Notes: generated from the letters alone by a model not told the origin. 17,123 bases of DNA from JBAYJY01 sp041664945 (GCA_041664945.1 JBAYJY010000096.1:1-17123), one strand, 5' to 3'; positions 6,990 through 14,673 are shown, counted from the first letter of the stretch. Numbers and translations: made by a program.

Positions 6990-6991
6990 CC

Positions 6992-6997
6992 ATATTA
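6992..6997 (-). promoter_or_regulatory. Candidate -10 box for cstA
   Basis: TAATAT on the minus strand, with an expected start near 6985 and a leader of about 56 bases. No good -35 hexamer is found at 16-18 bases, so the promoter may depend on an activator or the call may be wrong. Confidence 0.3.
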
Positions 6998-7114
6998 GAG
7001 GGGAATAATTTCAGATACGGAAATTTAAGTCTAATTCGGGGCGATGCGCGTAACTGCTGCCCGCATCGTTATCAGAGCCCTGGGAGATATGAGGAGCGCC
7101 GTTGTTTCGCCAAA

Positions 7115-7146
7115 TGAAAACCGGCGGAGCGCTGGCCCCGCCGGTT
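7115..7146 (-). terminator. Second rho-independent terminator after the lipoprotein gene
   Basis: On the minus strand AACCGGCGG/CCGCCGGTT, a perfect 9-base-pair stem with a 10-base loop, is followed by TTCATTT. It stands about 25 bases beyond the first terminator, making a tandem pair. The T tract is interrupted. Confidence 0.5.
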
Positions 7147-7163
7147 AATTGCAGTTAAAGGGT

Positions 7164-7197
7164 AAAAATCGAACAGCCGGCTTTAGCGGCGGCTGTT
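7164..7197 (-). terminator. First rho-independent terminator after the lipoprotein gene
   Basis: On the minus strand AACAGCCG/CGGCTGTT, an 8-base-pair perfect stem with a 10-base loop, is followed by CGATTTTT. It begins about 10 bases after the stop codon. Confidence 0.65.
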
Positions 7198-7207
7198 ACA
7201 GGCTTTC

Positions 7208-9421
7208 TCAACTCGGATCGAGAGCCACGTCGAATGTCAGCGGCGCGGTCTGGATGACGAGCGGTGTCTGGTAGGTCGTGTAGCCCGATTTTACGACCTT
7301 TATTGAGAATGAAGTTCTCTTTGGAATCGTAATCTGATAGTTGCCGTTCACGTCGGTTACGAAAGCAAGTTGTGAATTCGAGCCGTCCGGATTGAGGACT
7401 ATGACCTGTGCGGAGTTGATCGCGGCGTGAGTGGCGGAATTTGTGACTTTGCCTGTGATTTGCACGGTGTTGGATTCCTGAGCGATCAATTCGAGCGTGT
7501 AAGTCGTCAGCGGCTGAGTAATGAGGGCGATGCTCCCGGTGAAAGTATTGAATCCGGACAACGAGGCTTGAATATCGGCGGAGCCGACTCTGACCTCGAA
7601 TATGGAATACTTACCGTCAAGATCGGTATAAGCGTATTTGTCTCCGATTTCCACCTTTACGTTCTGTATGCCGATGTTTGTTTTCTCGATATAAACGCTT
7701 CCGCTTACGGTGGCGAGGTCAATAACGTCGACTAACACGGGGGAGCTTTCGATGCCGGACATGACGGCGCTCACGGATGTCTGGCCGCCTAATATTCCGG
7801 TGAAGAGACCAGTATTCGCGCCTATTGATCCTTTTGTAAGGTCCGAGGAACTCCATGTCACCGTTCTCGTGCAATCGACTGTTGTGTCATTAGAGTAGTA
7901 GCAAGCCGCGCTGAACTGCCTTGTGAAGCCGGCGTCAACCGTGGCGGATTCCGGGGATACGACGATTCTTTGAAGGATCGGCGGATTTACGGCGACGGCG
8001 ACGGTATTGCTGTCTTTGCCCTGCCAGTTTGCCGCTACGTTGACTGTTCCGCCGATCTTAGTGGTCAGCAGCCCGGTTGTCGTGGCGATGGAGGCGACAT
8101 TCGGATTGGACGAAACCCAACTGACATTGTTCGTGCATGTGAGGGAGGAGCCGTTAGTGTAATTGCATCTTGCGATGAACTGTTGCAACTCTCCGGCGGT
8201 AAGCGTCGCATTTTCAGGAGTGACGCTGATTGAGAGCAATGTGGCGGTTGAAACCGACACCGACACGGTGTTGCTGGTTTTGTCTCCGGATGTAGCGTAG
8301 ACGCTTGTATTGCCGACGGCGCCTGCGGTGAAAAGGCCGTTATTGGCGCCGATAGTTCCTTTGCCGACATCGGTTGATATCCAAGTCATGGCGGAAGTGC
8401 AGTTCGCGCTGTAGTTGTTGGAGTAGGTGCAAATAGCTGTGAACTGCTGGTTGAGACCGGAAATAATGCTGACAGACGCACTGGGCGTTACGTTAATCGA
8501 AACCAGATCGGCAGGAATGACTGAAACTGTAATAGAGTCGGTTTTGCCGTCCAAAAGGACTTCAATCTGAGTGGAGCCTTCGGTCAGGCCCTTAAATAGA
8601 CCTGAGTGGGAGCCAACGCTACCAACGGCGGGCGCGGAGCTGGACCATGTCGCGGCGGAAGTGCAGTAAATTGATGTTCCGTCAGAAAATTTGCATTTCG
8701 CTGATAGTTGCTGCTGAGAGCCGAGGAAAACGTTTCTAACCGCCAGAGGAGAATCAGACGTAATTTCGATTCCAGTGTATGTCGCTTCCGCTTTAGTCAG
8801 AACGAAACTGGTTTCAGTTATGCTGTTATTTGAAACAACCACCTCTTTTGATGCCGGAGCGTTGTAGCTGTCGATTGTCACATAAAGTGTGTGCGTTCCC
8901 GCTTTCATGGGGTTGAAAGTATGGGGCGTTTTATAGCCTGTGTCGGTGTTGTTGATGTAGATTTCAGCGCCAGCTGGAGAAGAATTAACGACGAGGGATC
9001 CCGCCATGCTGGGAGCCACTACCGCATCCGGGGCGGTCGTCATCGTTTTTTCGGAAATTGTCACGTTAATTGTGATTGTTCTGTATCCGCTTGTCGTGGA
9101 CACGGCAGTGATGGTGTGCGCGCCGACCGCCACATTGTCGAAGACATAATAGCCGTTTGCGTCGGTTGTCGTTGTTTTTGTCGTGCAAGTGCATGTAACC
9201 GTCGCGCCCTGAACCGGCTTTTGGCCGGTGGGAACAGTTCGTTCGGCCGATGTGGCGTCTTCATTTTCCACGCGCTCGTTGAAAATCGGCACGTAAATGT
9301 AACCTTCGACTCTGCCTGCCTGCGCAGGAGGCGCGGGCGTTTCGCTTTTCTGTCCCCCGCAACCGGAGAACAGCGCGCTTGATAAAGCGAAAATCATCAC
9401 TGCCAACATAAACTTTTTCAT
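7208..9421 (-). CDS. Exported lipoprotein with PEGA, four Ig-like (Big_2) repeats and carboxypeptidase-regulatory-like domains
   Basis: A 737-residue surface or periplasmic protein. The signal peptide MKKFMLAVMIFALSSALFSG ends at Cys21 (FSGC), so it is probably lipidated. Domains in order: a carboxypeptidase-regulatory-like beta-sandwich (about 37-125, motif GATVTCTC...TDANGYYVFDNV), a PEGA domain (about 140-208, GSLVVNSSPAGAEIYINNTD), four tandem Ig-like repeats (about 216-567), then two more regulatory-like sandwiches (570-648 with DLDGKYSIFEV, 654-735 with DVNGNYQITIP). No catalytic motif is present; the architecture suggests adhesion, a spacer stalk or carbohydrate/protein binding. The start is supported by GAGGAG just upstream. 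It follows the putative barrel gene by 97 bases in the same orientation and ends in two terminators, so the two probably form an envelope operon. Confidence 0.88.
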   Translation of the reverse strand: MKKFMLAVMIFALSSALFSGCGGQKSETPAPPAQAGRVEGYIYVPIFNERVENEDATSAERTVPTGQKPVQGATVTCTCTTKTTTTDANGYYVFDNVAVGAHTITAVSTTSGYRTITINVTISEKTMTTAPDAVVAPSMAGSLVVNSSPAGAEIYINNTDTGYKTPHTFNPMKAGTHTLYVTIDSYNAPASKEVVVSNNSITETSFVLTKAEATYTGIEITSDSPLAVRNVFLGSQQQLSAKCKFSDGTSIYCTSAATWSSSAPAVGSVGSHSGLFKGLTEGSTQIEVLLDGKTDSITVSVIPADLVSINVTPSASVSIISGLNQQFTAICTYSNNYSANCTSAMTWISTDVGKGTIGANNGLFTAGAVGNTSVYATSGDKTSNTVSVSVSTATLLSISVTPENATLTAGELQQFIARCNYTNGSSLTCTNNVSWVSSNPNVASIATTTGLLTTKIGGTVNVAANWQGKDSNTVAVAVNPPILQRIVVSPESATVDAGFTRQFSAACYYSNDTTVDCTRTVTWSSSDLTKGSIGANTGLFTGILGGQTSVSAVMSGIESSPVLVDVIDLATVSGSVYIEKTNIGIQNVKVEIGDKYAYTDLDGKYSIFEVRVGSADIQASLSGFNTFTGSIALITQPLTTYTLELIAQESNTVQITGKVTNSATHAAINSAQVIVLNPDGSNSQLAFVTDVNGNYQITIPKRTSFSIKVVKSGYTTYQTPLVIQTAPLTFDVALDPS
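7721..8776 (-). repeat. Four tandem 264-bp (88-codon) Ig-like repeats inside the lipoprotein gene
   Basis: Cysteine pairs occur at residues 243/253, 331/341, 419/429 and 507/517, and a conserved tryptophan at 259, 347, 435 and 523: every step is exactly 88 residues. Each unit reads roughly I.V.P..A....G..QQF.A.C.YSN.....CT....W.SS....G.I....GLFT...GG.T.V. The DNA of the units has diverged, so the duplication is not recent. Confidence 0.9.
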
Positions 9422-9518
9422 GTAACTCTCCTCATAATCGCTGGTCTGGCTTCAGCCATCTTAATTGTCTCGCCGGCTAAACAGCTTCCCGGTTCCGCGC
9501 CGCTGCGAAAAGTTCTAA

Positions 9519-10355
9519 TCAGAATTGAAATGTCGTCCCTATGATCGGCTCCATTTGCTCTTCCATCTGAGTGAGTATCAAGTATCCTGAGCCTCTTCCA
9601 TTATGATAATTGAAAAACAGGCCGCCGGCAAAACTGTCCTGCGAACAGGCGTCGCAGCCGATTTGCGTTTTAGGAGTTTCATAAACGTAGGGGACAAGAT
9701 AGTCGTTGGCGAAGTTCTTGAAAAAGTCAGCGGAGTTGTACTGGGCAAAAAGCGAGACGTTTGGAGCGATCTTGTACCTTGCGTCAATAGAAGCTCCGGC
9801 GCGAGTGTGGAAGCCTGATGATTTATTGAGAAAATTGGCTCCGACTATCATGCTTAAATTGTCTTTTGTGAACTCACGAGTGACGTAATATTCGGTGATT
9901 TCGCCGACTTCGTTTTCGAACCAGCGTATGCCGACCAAAACCTCGCCGGTATAGCCGCCCCATTGCCTGTTGAGCATCAGCGCATATGATCCTTGGAAAA
10001 TATCATCGGTAAAGCTGGTTCTCTTCAATACGCTTCCGGAAACGCTTCCAGTGTCATAAATCATGCCGGTGTATTCTATTCTCGCGTTGTTGTAAACAAT
10101 GCCGGTTGTCAATTGATATCCCGTCATGGAAACATATTCTCTGCCTGGAAGCGGGGCGCCGATCTTTCCGAGGTTTGCCCATTCAACTGTCTGATAATAT
10201 CCGTTCTCGGGGCAGCTTGAAGGATAAGTCGTCAGTGGAGAATATCTTTCCGAGTCAGGCTCGCAAGCCGCAAGGCAAAAACCTGCCTTTAGGAACAAGC
10301 CTGCTATAATTATTAGACCGATTAGAACCTGGATATTTCTGCCGGCTGTTTTCAT
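9519..10355 (-). CDS. Putative outer-membrane beta-barrel protein with a lipobox-like signal
   Basis: I do not recognise a named family. From the ATG at 10355 the product is 278 residues: a signal peptide MKTAGRNIQVLIGLIIIAG... ending near LAAC (28-31), then a chain rich in aromatic and alternating hydrophobic residues with strand-like segments (for example NARIEYTGMIYD, GEVLVGIRWFENEVG, SMIVGANFLN, NVSLFAQYNSADFF, SGYLILTQMEE) and a final Phe (IIGTTFQF), the usual end of a BAM-assembled barrel. About ten to twelve strands would fit. Four cysteines remain after the signal: Cys31, Cys48 and the CDAC pair 234/237. LAAC is also a good lipobox, so signal peptidase I or II could act. GGAGA 9 bases before this ATG decides the start over an ATG six codons earlier, which has no such site. 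It precedes the repeat lipoprotein gene. Confidence 0.7.
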   Translation of the reverse strand: MKTAGRNIQVLIGLIIIAGLFLKAGFCLAACEPDSERYSPLTTYPSSCPENGYYQTVEWANLGKIGAPLPGREYVSMTGYQLTTGIVYNNARIEYTGMIYDTGSVSGSVLKRTSFTDDIFQGSYALMLNRQWGGYTGEVLVGIRWFENEVGEITEYYVTREFTKDNLSMIVGANFLNKSSGFHTRAGASIDARYKIAPNVSLFAQYNSADFFKNFANDYLVPYVYETPKTQIGCDACSQDSFAGGLFFNYHNGRGSGYLILTQMEEQMEPIIGTTFQF

Positions 10356-10586
10356 AAATTCATTTCTCCGCATAGATTCTTAATTATTGTTTAATAAAGC
10401 TGTCATCAATTTCTCAATAAATAACAAATACAACACATAAGTTTAACCTAAACATTGTAAAAAATCACAACGAAAAATAAAAAACTTTGTTTTTCAACAA
10501 ATCTAATAATTGAGTCTAACAATGCTTAACTTCTAAAGAAGCGGAAATATGAAATACAGATAAAAGCGCACGCTGACAAAGAAAAA

Positions 10587-11801
10587 TTAACGCAGAACTT
10601 CGTCGATGTTTCCCAGAGCCCAGTCCAGTTCATCCTTGGTTATGACGAGCGGCGGCGCGAACCGGATGACATTGACGTGAGTTTCCTTGCAGAGCATGCC
10701 CTTGGTTTTCAGGGCATCGCAAAAGCGCCGCGCGCCGCCCGCTTCTTTTTTCAACTCGACGCCGATCATAAGGCCCTTGCCGCGCACTTCTTTTATCCAC
10801 TGGCTTTTCAAGCCCGAAAGCTGATTCTTAAAGTAATCTCCCAGCTTTGCCGCGTTCTCTATCATTCCTTCCTCGACGAGCACTTTGAGGGCGGTGCGGG
10901 CGACAGCGCAACCAAGCGGATTGCCGCCGTAAGTGCTGCCGTGGTCGCCGGGCTGAAATACGCCGAGCACTTCTTTGTTTGAAAGCACGGCTGAGACGGG
11001 ATACAAGCCGCCCGAGAGCGCTTTTCCTACAAGCGTCAGATCGGCGACCACTCCGTCATGCTCTTCGGCGAGCAGCTTGCCGGTGCGGCCGAGTCCTGTC
11101 TGAATCTCATCGGTTATCATCACAACGTTGTGCCTGTCGCAAATTTCGCGTACGCGGCGCAGATATCCTTCGGGCGGTATGATTATGCCGCCTTCGCCCT
11201 GAATCGGCTCGACAAGGAACGCCACCGTGTTCGGCGTGATCGCCTGCTCAAGCGCGTCGGAATCTCCGAACGGGACTAATTTAAATCCCGGCGTGAACGG
11301 CGCGTAACCGTCGCGGTATTGCGGCTCCGAACTGAAGCCGACTATTGTTATCGTTCTGCCGTGAAAATTGTTTTCGCAGCAGATCACCTCAGCCTGTCCG
11401 GTGGGAACGCCTTTCTGATTGTATCCCCACTTGCGCACCGCTTTGATTACCGACTCGACAGCTTCCGCGCCGCTGTTCATCGGCAACACCATGTGCGAAT
11501 TCGTGAGTTCACAGATTTCTTTATAGAAAAGGCCGAGCTGATCGTGACGGAACGCCCGTGAAACCAGCGACAGTTTTTGAGCCTGATCGATAAGCGTTTG
11601 AACGATCTTCGGGTGGCAGTGTCCTTGGTTCACTGCGGAATATGCCGCGAGGCAATCGAGATATTTATTGCCGTCGACGTCCCAGACCCAAACCCCTTTT
11701 CCGCGTTCGAGCACAACGTCGAGCGGATGGTAATTCTTCGCTCCGAATTCATCCTCAAGCGCTATGTAATCGTTAGATGTTTTCGGCGTTCCAGTAGTCA
11801 T
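10587..11801 (-). CDS. rocD: Ornithine aminotransferase
   Basis: PLP-dependent class-III aminotransferase that converts ornithine and 2-oxoglutarate to glutamate-5-semialdehyde and glutamate in the cytoplasm. The 404-residue length is normal. Diagnostic blocks are NYHPLDVVLERGKGVWVWDVDG, AYSAVNQGHCHPKI (53-66) with the Tyr that favours ornithine over acetylornithine, PMNSGAEAVE (107-116), NNFHGRT (144-150), EPIQGEGG (198-205), ITDEIQTGLGRTG (229-241) with the cofactor-binding Asp231, and the Schiff-base Lys260 in VGKALSGGLYPVSAV. The GDHGSTYGGNPLGC segment is also typical of OAT rather than ArgD or GabT. GGGGGAG lies eight bases before the ATG. It stands alone, with no arginase or proline gene beside it, and a -10 box lies upstream. 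Confidence 0.95.
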   Translation of the reverse strand: MTTGTPKTSNDYIALEDEFGAKNYHPLDVVLERGKGVWVWDVDGNKYLDCLAAYSAVNQGHCHPKIVQTLIDQAQKLSLVSRAFRHDQLGLFYKEICELTNSHMVLPMNSGAEAVESVIKAVRKWGYNQKGVPTGQAEVICCENNFHGRTITIVGFSSEPQYRDGYAPFTPGFKLVPFGDSDALEQAITPNTVAFLVEPIQGEGGIIIPPEGYLRRVREICDRHNVVMITDEIQTGLGRTGKLLAEEHDGVVADLTLVGKALSGGLYPVSAVLSNKEVLGVFQPGDHGSTYGGNPLGCAVARTALKVLVEEGMIENAAKLGDYFKNQLSGLKSQWIKEVRGKGLMIGVELKKEAGGARRFCDALKTKGMLCKETHVNVIRFAPPLVITKDELDWALGNIDEVLR

Positions 11802-11860
11802 AATGTTCTCTCCCCCTGTTGAATTCCAAGTTGATTTTCAAGCCCGCCCATAAAAATATC

Positions 11861-11866
11861 ATTATA
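11861..11866 (-). promoter_or_regulatory. Candidate -10 box for rocD
   Basis: A consensus TATAAT on the minus strand, giving an expected start near 11854 and a leader of about 53 bases. The position 17 bases upstream (CTTCCG) is a weak -35, so only the -10 is well supported. Confidence 0.4.
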
Positions 11867-11942
11867 CATCTTGCTCGGCAAAACGGAAGCGGCTGCAAAG
11901 CATCCGGCGTCGAACAGGGTGAAATGCGGCCGGCGGCGCGAT

Positions 11943-12668
11943 TCAATCCGGTTGCTTTTTAGCTTTAATTCTATGCAGGGTATTTATGTCAGTAAGCTCG
12001 CGAAGAGCGTCGGCGGCGATCCAGCGGGCGGATTTGCCGCCGGAGGCCCGGATTTTTTCGCCGGTCGCCACCGCGCGAGCGTTCAGCGCCATATTCCGTT
12101 TTCCGATCTGGCGCAGCGCCCAGTTGACTGCTTTTTTGACGAAGTTACGGTCGTCGCCTGCTCCCGCTTCGATTATCGGCAGGAAGCTGACAAACGCTTC
12201 GTCGCCTGCTTTTTTGTCATGCACCGCCAGCGCCGCTATCAGAACGTATCCCGCGCGTTTCACATATTCCTCCTCGCGCGCGGTCCAGTCAATAACTTTT
12301 TTATAAGCAAACGGAGTTTTGTCAAATAAGTTGCCGCAAACTTGGTCGCAGATGTCCCACGAGTTGAAGTCCTTGACCCAGCGCTCCATTTGTTTTTCGG
12401 TGACCGCTGCCGGCACATCCACAAGCGCGGCAAGGATTTTCGCTTCATGAATGCCGGAGTTCCAGAGATCGAGGGCGAGCCGGTGGTTTTTCCCAATCTC
12501 TTTTGCCTTTGCGCGCAGCCAAGGCATTGAGACGCCGCAGGCGTTTTTAACGTTTATGCCGAATCTGGCCATTCCGGCGATATTGACGGGGTTTTCCATT
12601 GCGCGCATCCCGGCGATGATCGCGGCGCAGTCATCAGCAGGCTTGTTTAACGATGTGGCTTTTTTCAT
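11943..12668 (-). CDS. DNA alkylation repair protein, AlkD-type HEAT-repeat glycosylase
   Basis: A helical HEAT-repeat-like protein of about 241 residues. AlkD enzymes excise N3- and N7-alkylated purines without base flipping. Counting from the longest frame, the key positions of the family are present: Trp115 and Asp119 in FNSWDICDQVC, Arg149 in VKRAGYVLIAAL, and Trp194/Arg197 in KKAVNWALRQIGKRN, matching the Trp-x3-Asp and second Trp of Bacillus cereus AlkD. The open frame begins at a GTG (12701) with no ribosome binding site; I prefer the ATG at 12668. A TACAAT -10-like box ends six bases before this ATG, so the mRNA could be leaderless. The gene is divergent from the CoA transferase. The basic tail (KAKKQPD) fits DNA binding. 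The activity is inferred from the family. Confidence 0.87.
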   Translation of the reverse strand: MKKATSLNKPADDCAAIIAGMRAMENPVNIAGMARFGINVKNACGVSMPWLRAKAKEIGKNHRLALDLWNSGIHEAKILAALVDVPAAVTEKQMERWVKDFNSWDICDQVCGNLFDKTPFAYKKVIDWTAREEEYVKRAGYVLIAALAVHDKKAGDEAFVSFLPIIEAGAGDDRNFVKKAVNWALRQIGKRNMALNARAVATGEKIRASGGKSARWIAADALRELTDINTLHRIKAKKQPD

Positions 12669-12729
12669 CGTTATATTGTACCCTAAATTCGGCAATGTCA
12701 CATAAGAAGAGAAATGTAGATAATATTAT

Positions 12730-12749
12730 AGAGATAGCTCGCGATCTCT
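12730..12749. promoter_or_regulatory. Operator-like dyad between divergent genes
   Basis: AGAGATAGC-TC-GCGATCTCT, two 9-base arms with 8 of 9 complementary, in the interval between the alkD-type gene and the CoA transferase. On the minus strand a consensus TATAAT (12725-12730) touches its edge. It could bind a regulator of either gene. Confidence 0.35.
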
Positions 12750-12760
12750 GAAAAATATAC

Positions 12761-12789
12761 TTTACAATCAGATAAAGCTGATATAGAAT
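12761..12789 (+). promoter_or_regulatory. Sigma-70 promoter for the CoA transferase gene
   Basis: TTTACA (12761-12766), 17-base spacer, TAGAAT (12784-12789); each hexamer matches consensus at five of six positions. The spacer holds an ATCAG/CTGAT inverted repeat. Expected start is near 12796, so the in-frame ATG at 12788, which overlaps the -10 box, cannot be the translation start from this promoter. Confidence 0.6.
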
Positions 12790-12823
12790 GACAAAAATTT
12801 TTGATCTGCGAGCGTATGCTACC

Positions 12824-14539
12824 ATGAATATCTTTGTTAAAGCCTATCTTTTGCAACACATAATCCACTGGAGACTGACTTGGAACAACCGTAATACGAA
12901 GTATCCAAGCCCGGTTCCGGACAATCCGAAGTTCAAAAGCCCGTGGGACGCGGCGTCGATGATACCGGACGGCGCGGTGATCACAACGGCCGGAATGGGC
13001 GGCAACATGAGGCCGTCGATTTTGTACTGGGCGATACGGGAAGTATACGAAGCGACAGGGCATCCGAAAGGCTGCACCGTTATAAACACGGGCGGGCAGG
13101 GCGGTCGCGGACTTGCGCCGGGAACGCTCGAAGAGATCGGACAGCCGGGACTTAACACACGCCTCATCGCCGGCCATGTAGAGACCTACAAAGCGCAATT
13201 AGCTCTCGCGGAGCAGGGCCTTTTGGAAATGCAGATCATCCCGCAGGGGCAGATCACTTTCCTTATAGAGGCACAGATACGTGGCGAGAGTTCAATTCTG
13301 ACGAAGACCGGAGTCGGCACTTTCGTCGATCCGCGCGTCGGACCTGGATCGCGCGTTTTCGACCCGAACGCCGAGCAACTCGTCACGGTTGAAGGCGACA
13401 TGCTCAGATACCACCTGCCAAAAGTCAACGTGACGGTGTTCAACGCGCCGGCGGCCGACCGCGAAGGCAATATCTACGTCAAAAACGCGGCGCTGATCGC
13501 GGAGAGCCGTGAAATTGCGCATGCCGTCCATAAAAACAATGGTGTCGTGCTGTGTACGGTAGGGAAAATGGTTGAAAAGGGATACGACGAAATCTTTCTG
13601 CCCGCTGATATTATGTCTGGAATCGCTTATTATCCGGGCACCGAACAGACGGGTTCCATCCCGCACCGCAAATACTGGTCGTTCCTGACTACGGACAGCA
13701 AGCTTACAGTCGATCAGGGAATTCAGCGCACATGTTTTATCAATAAGATTCTGAAGCTGACGCCGACCCGGAAGCCGATCGACAACGCGGTAGGCCGGCT
13801 CGCGGGCACGATTTTTTCACGGTACGGCCACAAGAATATGTATATAAACATCGGGATCGGGATGCCGGAAGAAGTCAGCCGCCTGATTTACGAGGGTGGG
13901 CTGCTCGACGATGTTACATTCCTAACGGAGAGCGGCGCGTGGGGCGGCGTGCCGACCCCGGGCGTATTCTTCGGCGCGGAAGTCAACCCGAAAAAACTCA
14001 TCTCCGCGCCTGAAACGTTCAGAAAATGCTACGAGATGCTCGACTGTACCGTGCTCGGCACCCTAGAGACGGACGGGCAGGGCAATGTCAACGTTTCCAA
14101 GCGCGGCAAGGGCCCGATCAACTACGTCGGCCCGGGCGGGTTTATCGATTTTTCCACTGCCGCTAAGATGGTCATCTTCGTTGGTGCGTTCATGGCGAAG
14201 GCCGAGTTCGCGATCGTCAACGACGAAGTCAAGATTTTGAAGCCCGGCATTGCGAAGTACGTTGAAAAGGTTGACGAGATAACGTTCAGCGGCGCGGAAG
14301 CGATGAAGCGCGGCCAGAAGGTTTTCTATGTTTCGACAGTCGGCGTGTTCCACCTTACAAAGCGCGGCATGGAACTGATGTGCGTCATGCCCGGCATCGA
14401 CATCGAGAAGGATATTATCGCCAACACGCCGATGAAGGTTCTGCTGCCTGAAAACGGCAAGGTCGAAGTCATAGACAAGAGCATCATTAACGGCATCGGC
14501 TACAAGCTGCAGCTCAAGGACCATCCGGACGCTGAGTGA
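12824..14539 (+). CDS. Acyl-CoA:acetate/3-ketoacid CoA transferase (YdiF-like), start uncertain
   Basis: Family-I CoA transferase with the two halves fused in one chain, as in Escherichia coli YdiF. It moves CoA between acyl-CoA and a carboxylic or 3-keto acid through a glutamyl-CoA intermediate. Visible blocks: IPDGAVITTAGMGGN, GTFVDPRVGPGSR, FNAPAADREGNIY, then in the second half GRLAGTIFSRYGHKNMYINIGIGMPEEV and TESGAWGG, whose Glu is at the position of the catalytic Glu of YdiF (VETGPIGG), and GPGGFIDFS, EITFSGAEAMKRG. Homology begins near NPKFKSPWDAA. The frame is open back to 12788, but that ATG lies in the promoter and the ATG at 12824 has no ribosome binding site, while residues before about 12890 look non-coding. 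A GGAG with a TTG start (12880) fits better but is one base out of frame. Function is confident; the N-terminus is not. Confidence 0.92.
   Translation: MNIFVKAYLLQHIIHWRLTWNNRNTKYPSPVPDNPKFKSPWDAASMIPDGAVITTAGMGGNMRPSILYWAIREVYEATGHPKGCTVINTGGQGGRGLAPGTLEEIGQPGLNTRLIAGHVETYKAQLALAEQGLLEMQIIPQGQITFLIEAQIRGESSILTKTGVGTFVDPRVGPGSRVFDPNAEQLVTVEGDMLRYHLPKVNVTVFNAPAADREGNIYVKNAALIAESREIAHAVHKNNGVVLCTVGKMVEKGYDEIFLPADIMSGIAYYPGTEQTGSIPHRKYWSFLTTDSKLTVDQGIQRTCFINKILKLTPTRKPIDNAVGRLAGTIFSRYGHKNMYINIGIGMPEEVSRLIYEGGLLDDVTFLTESGAWGGVPTPGVFFGAEVNPKKLISAPETFRKCYEMLDCTVLGTLETDGQGNVNVSKRGKGPINYVGPGGFIDFSTAAKMVIFVGAFMAKAEFAIVNDEVKILKPGIAKYVEKVDEITFSGAEAMKRGQKVFYVSTVGVFHLTKRGMELMCVMPGIDIEKDIIANTPMKVLLPENGKVEVIDKSIINGIGYKLQLKDHPDAE
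12870..12882 (+). promoter_or_regulatory. Ribosome binding site and TTG start that are out of frame with the CoA transferase
   Basis: GGAG (12870-12873), six bases, TTG (12880-12882). This frame reads Met-Glu-Gln-Pro and stops at TAA (12892-12894). Skipping the single T at 12892 joins it to the long frame and gives MEQPNTKYPSPVPDNPKF, a sensible N-terminus of the right length for the family. Confidence 0.5.
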
Positions 14540-14548
14540 CGCGTCCGG
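14525..14548 (+). terminator. Hairpin around the CoA transferase stop codon
   Basis: CCGGACGC/GCGTCCGG, eight perfect base pairs, with the TGA stop codon (14537-14539) in the 8-base loop. Six bases later comes a perfect 12-base palindrome, GCGTTATAACGC (14555-14566). No T tract follows either, so classical termination is doubtful; it may be a 3'-end stabiliser or a partial terminator before cobO. Confidence 0.35.
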
Positions 14549-14673
14549 GATAGCGCGTTATAACGCCGGTATTGTCATTATTCAAAAATGTTTGCGTTTA
14601 TCGTTGCGTCTTTTCATTCAAGCAAATTAAAATTCCTATAAGAGGTTCTGGACGATAACGGCAAAGGTGATTT

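Noticed and set aside
10441..10453. GTTTA-ACC-TAAAC palindrome upstream of the barrel gene, as an operator
   Set aside because: Five-base arms in a strongly AT-rich stretch are expected by chance, and no promoter could be anchored next to it.
10479..10504. AT-rich inverted repeats (AAAAAC/GTTTTT and TTTGTT/AACAAA) downstream of rocD, as a terminator
   Set aside because: Stems are six AT-dominated pairs about 80 bases after the stop codon; stability is too low for a confident terminator call.
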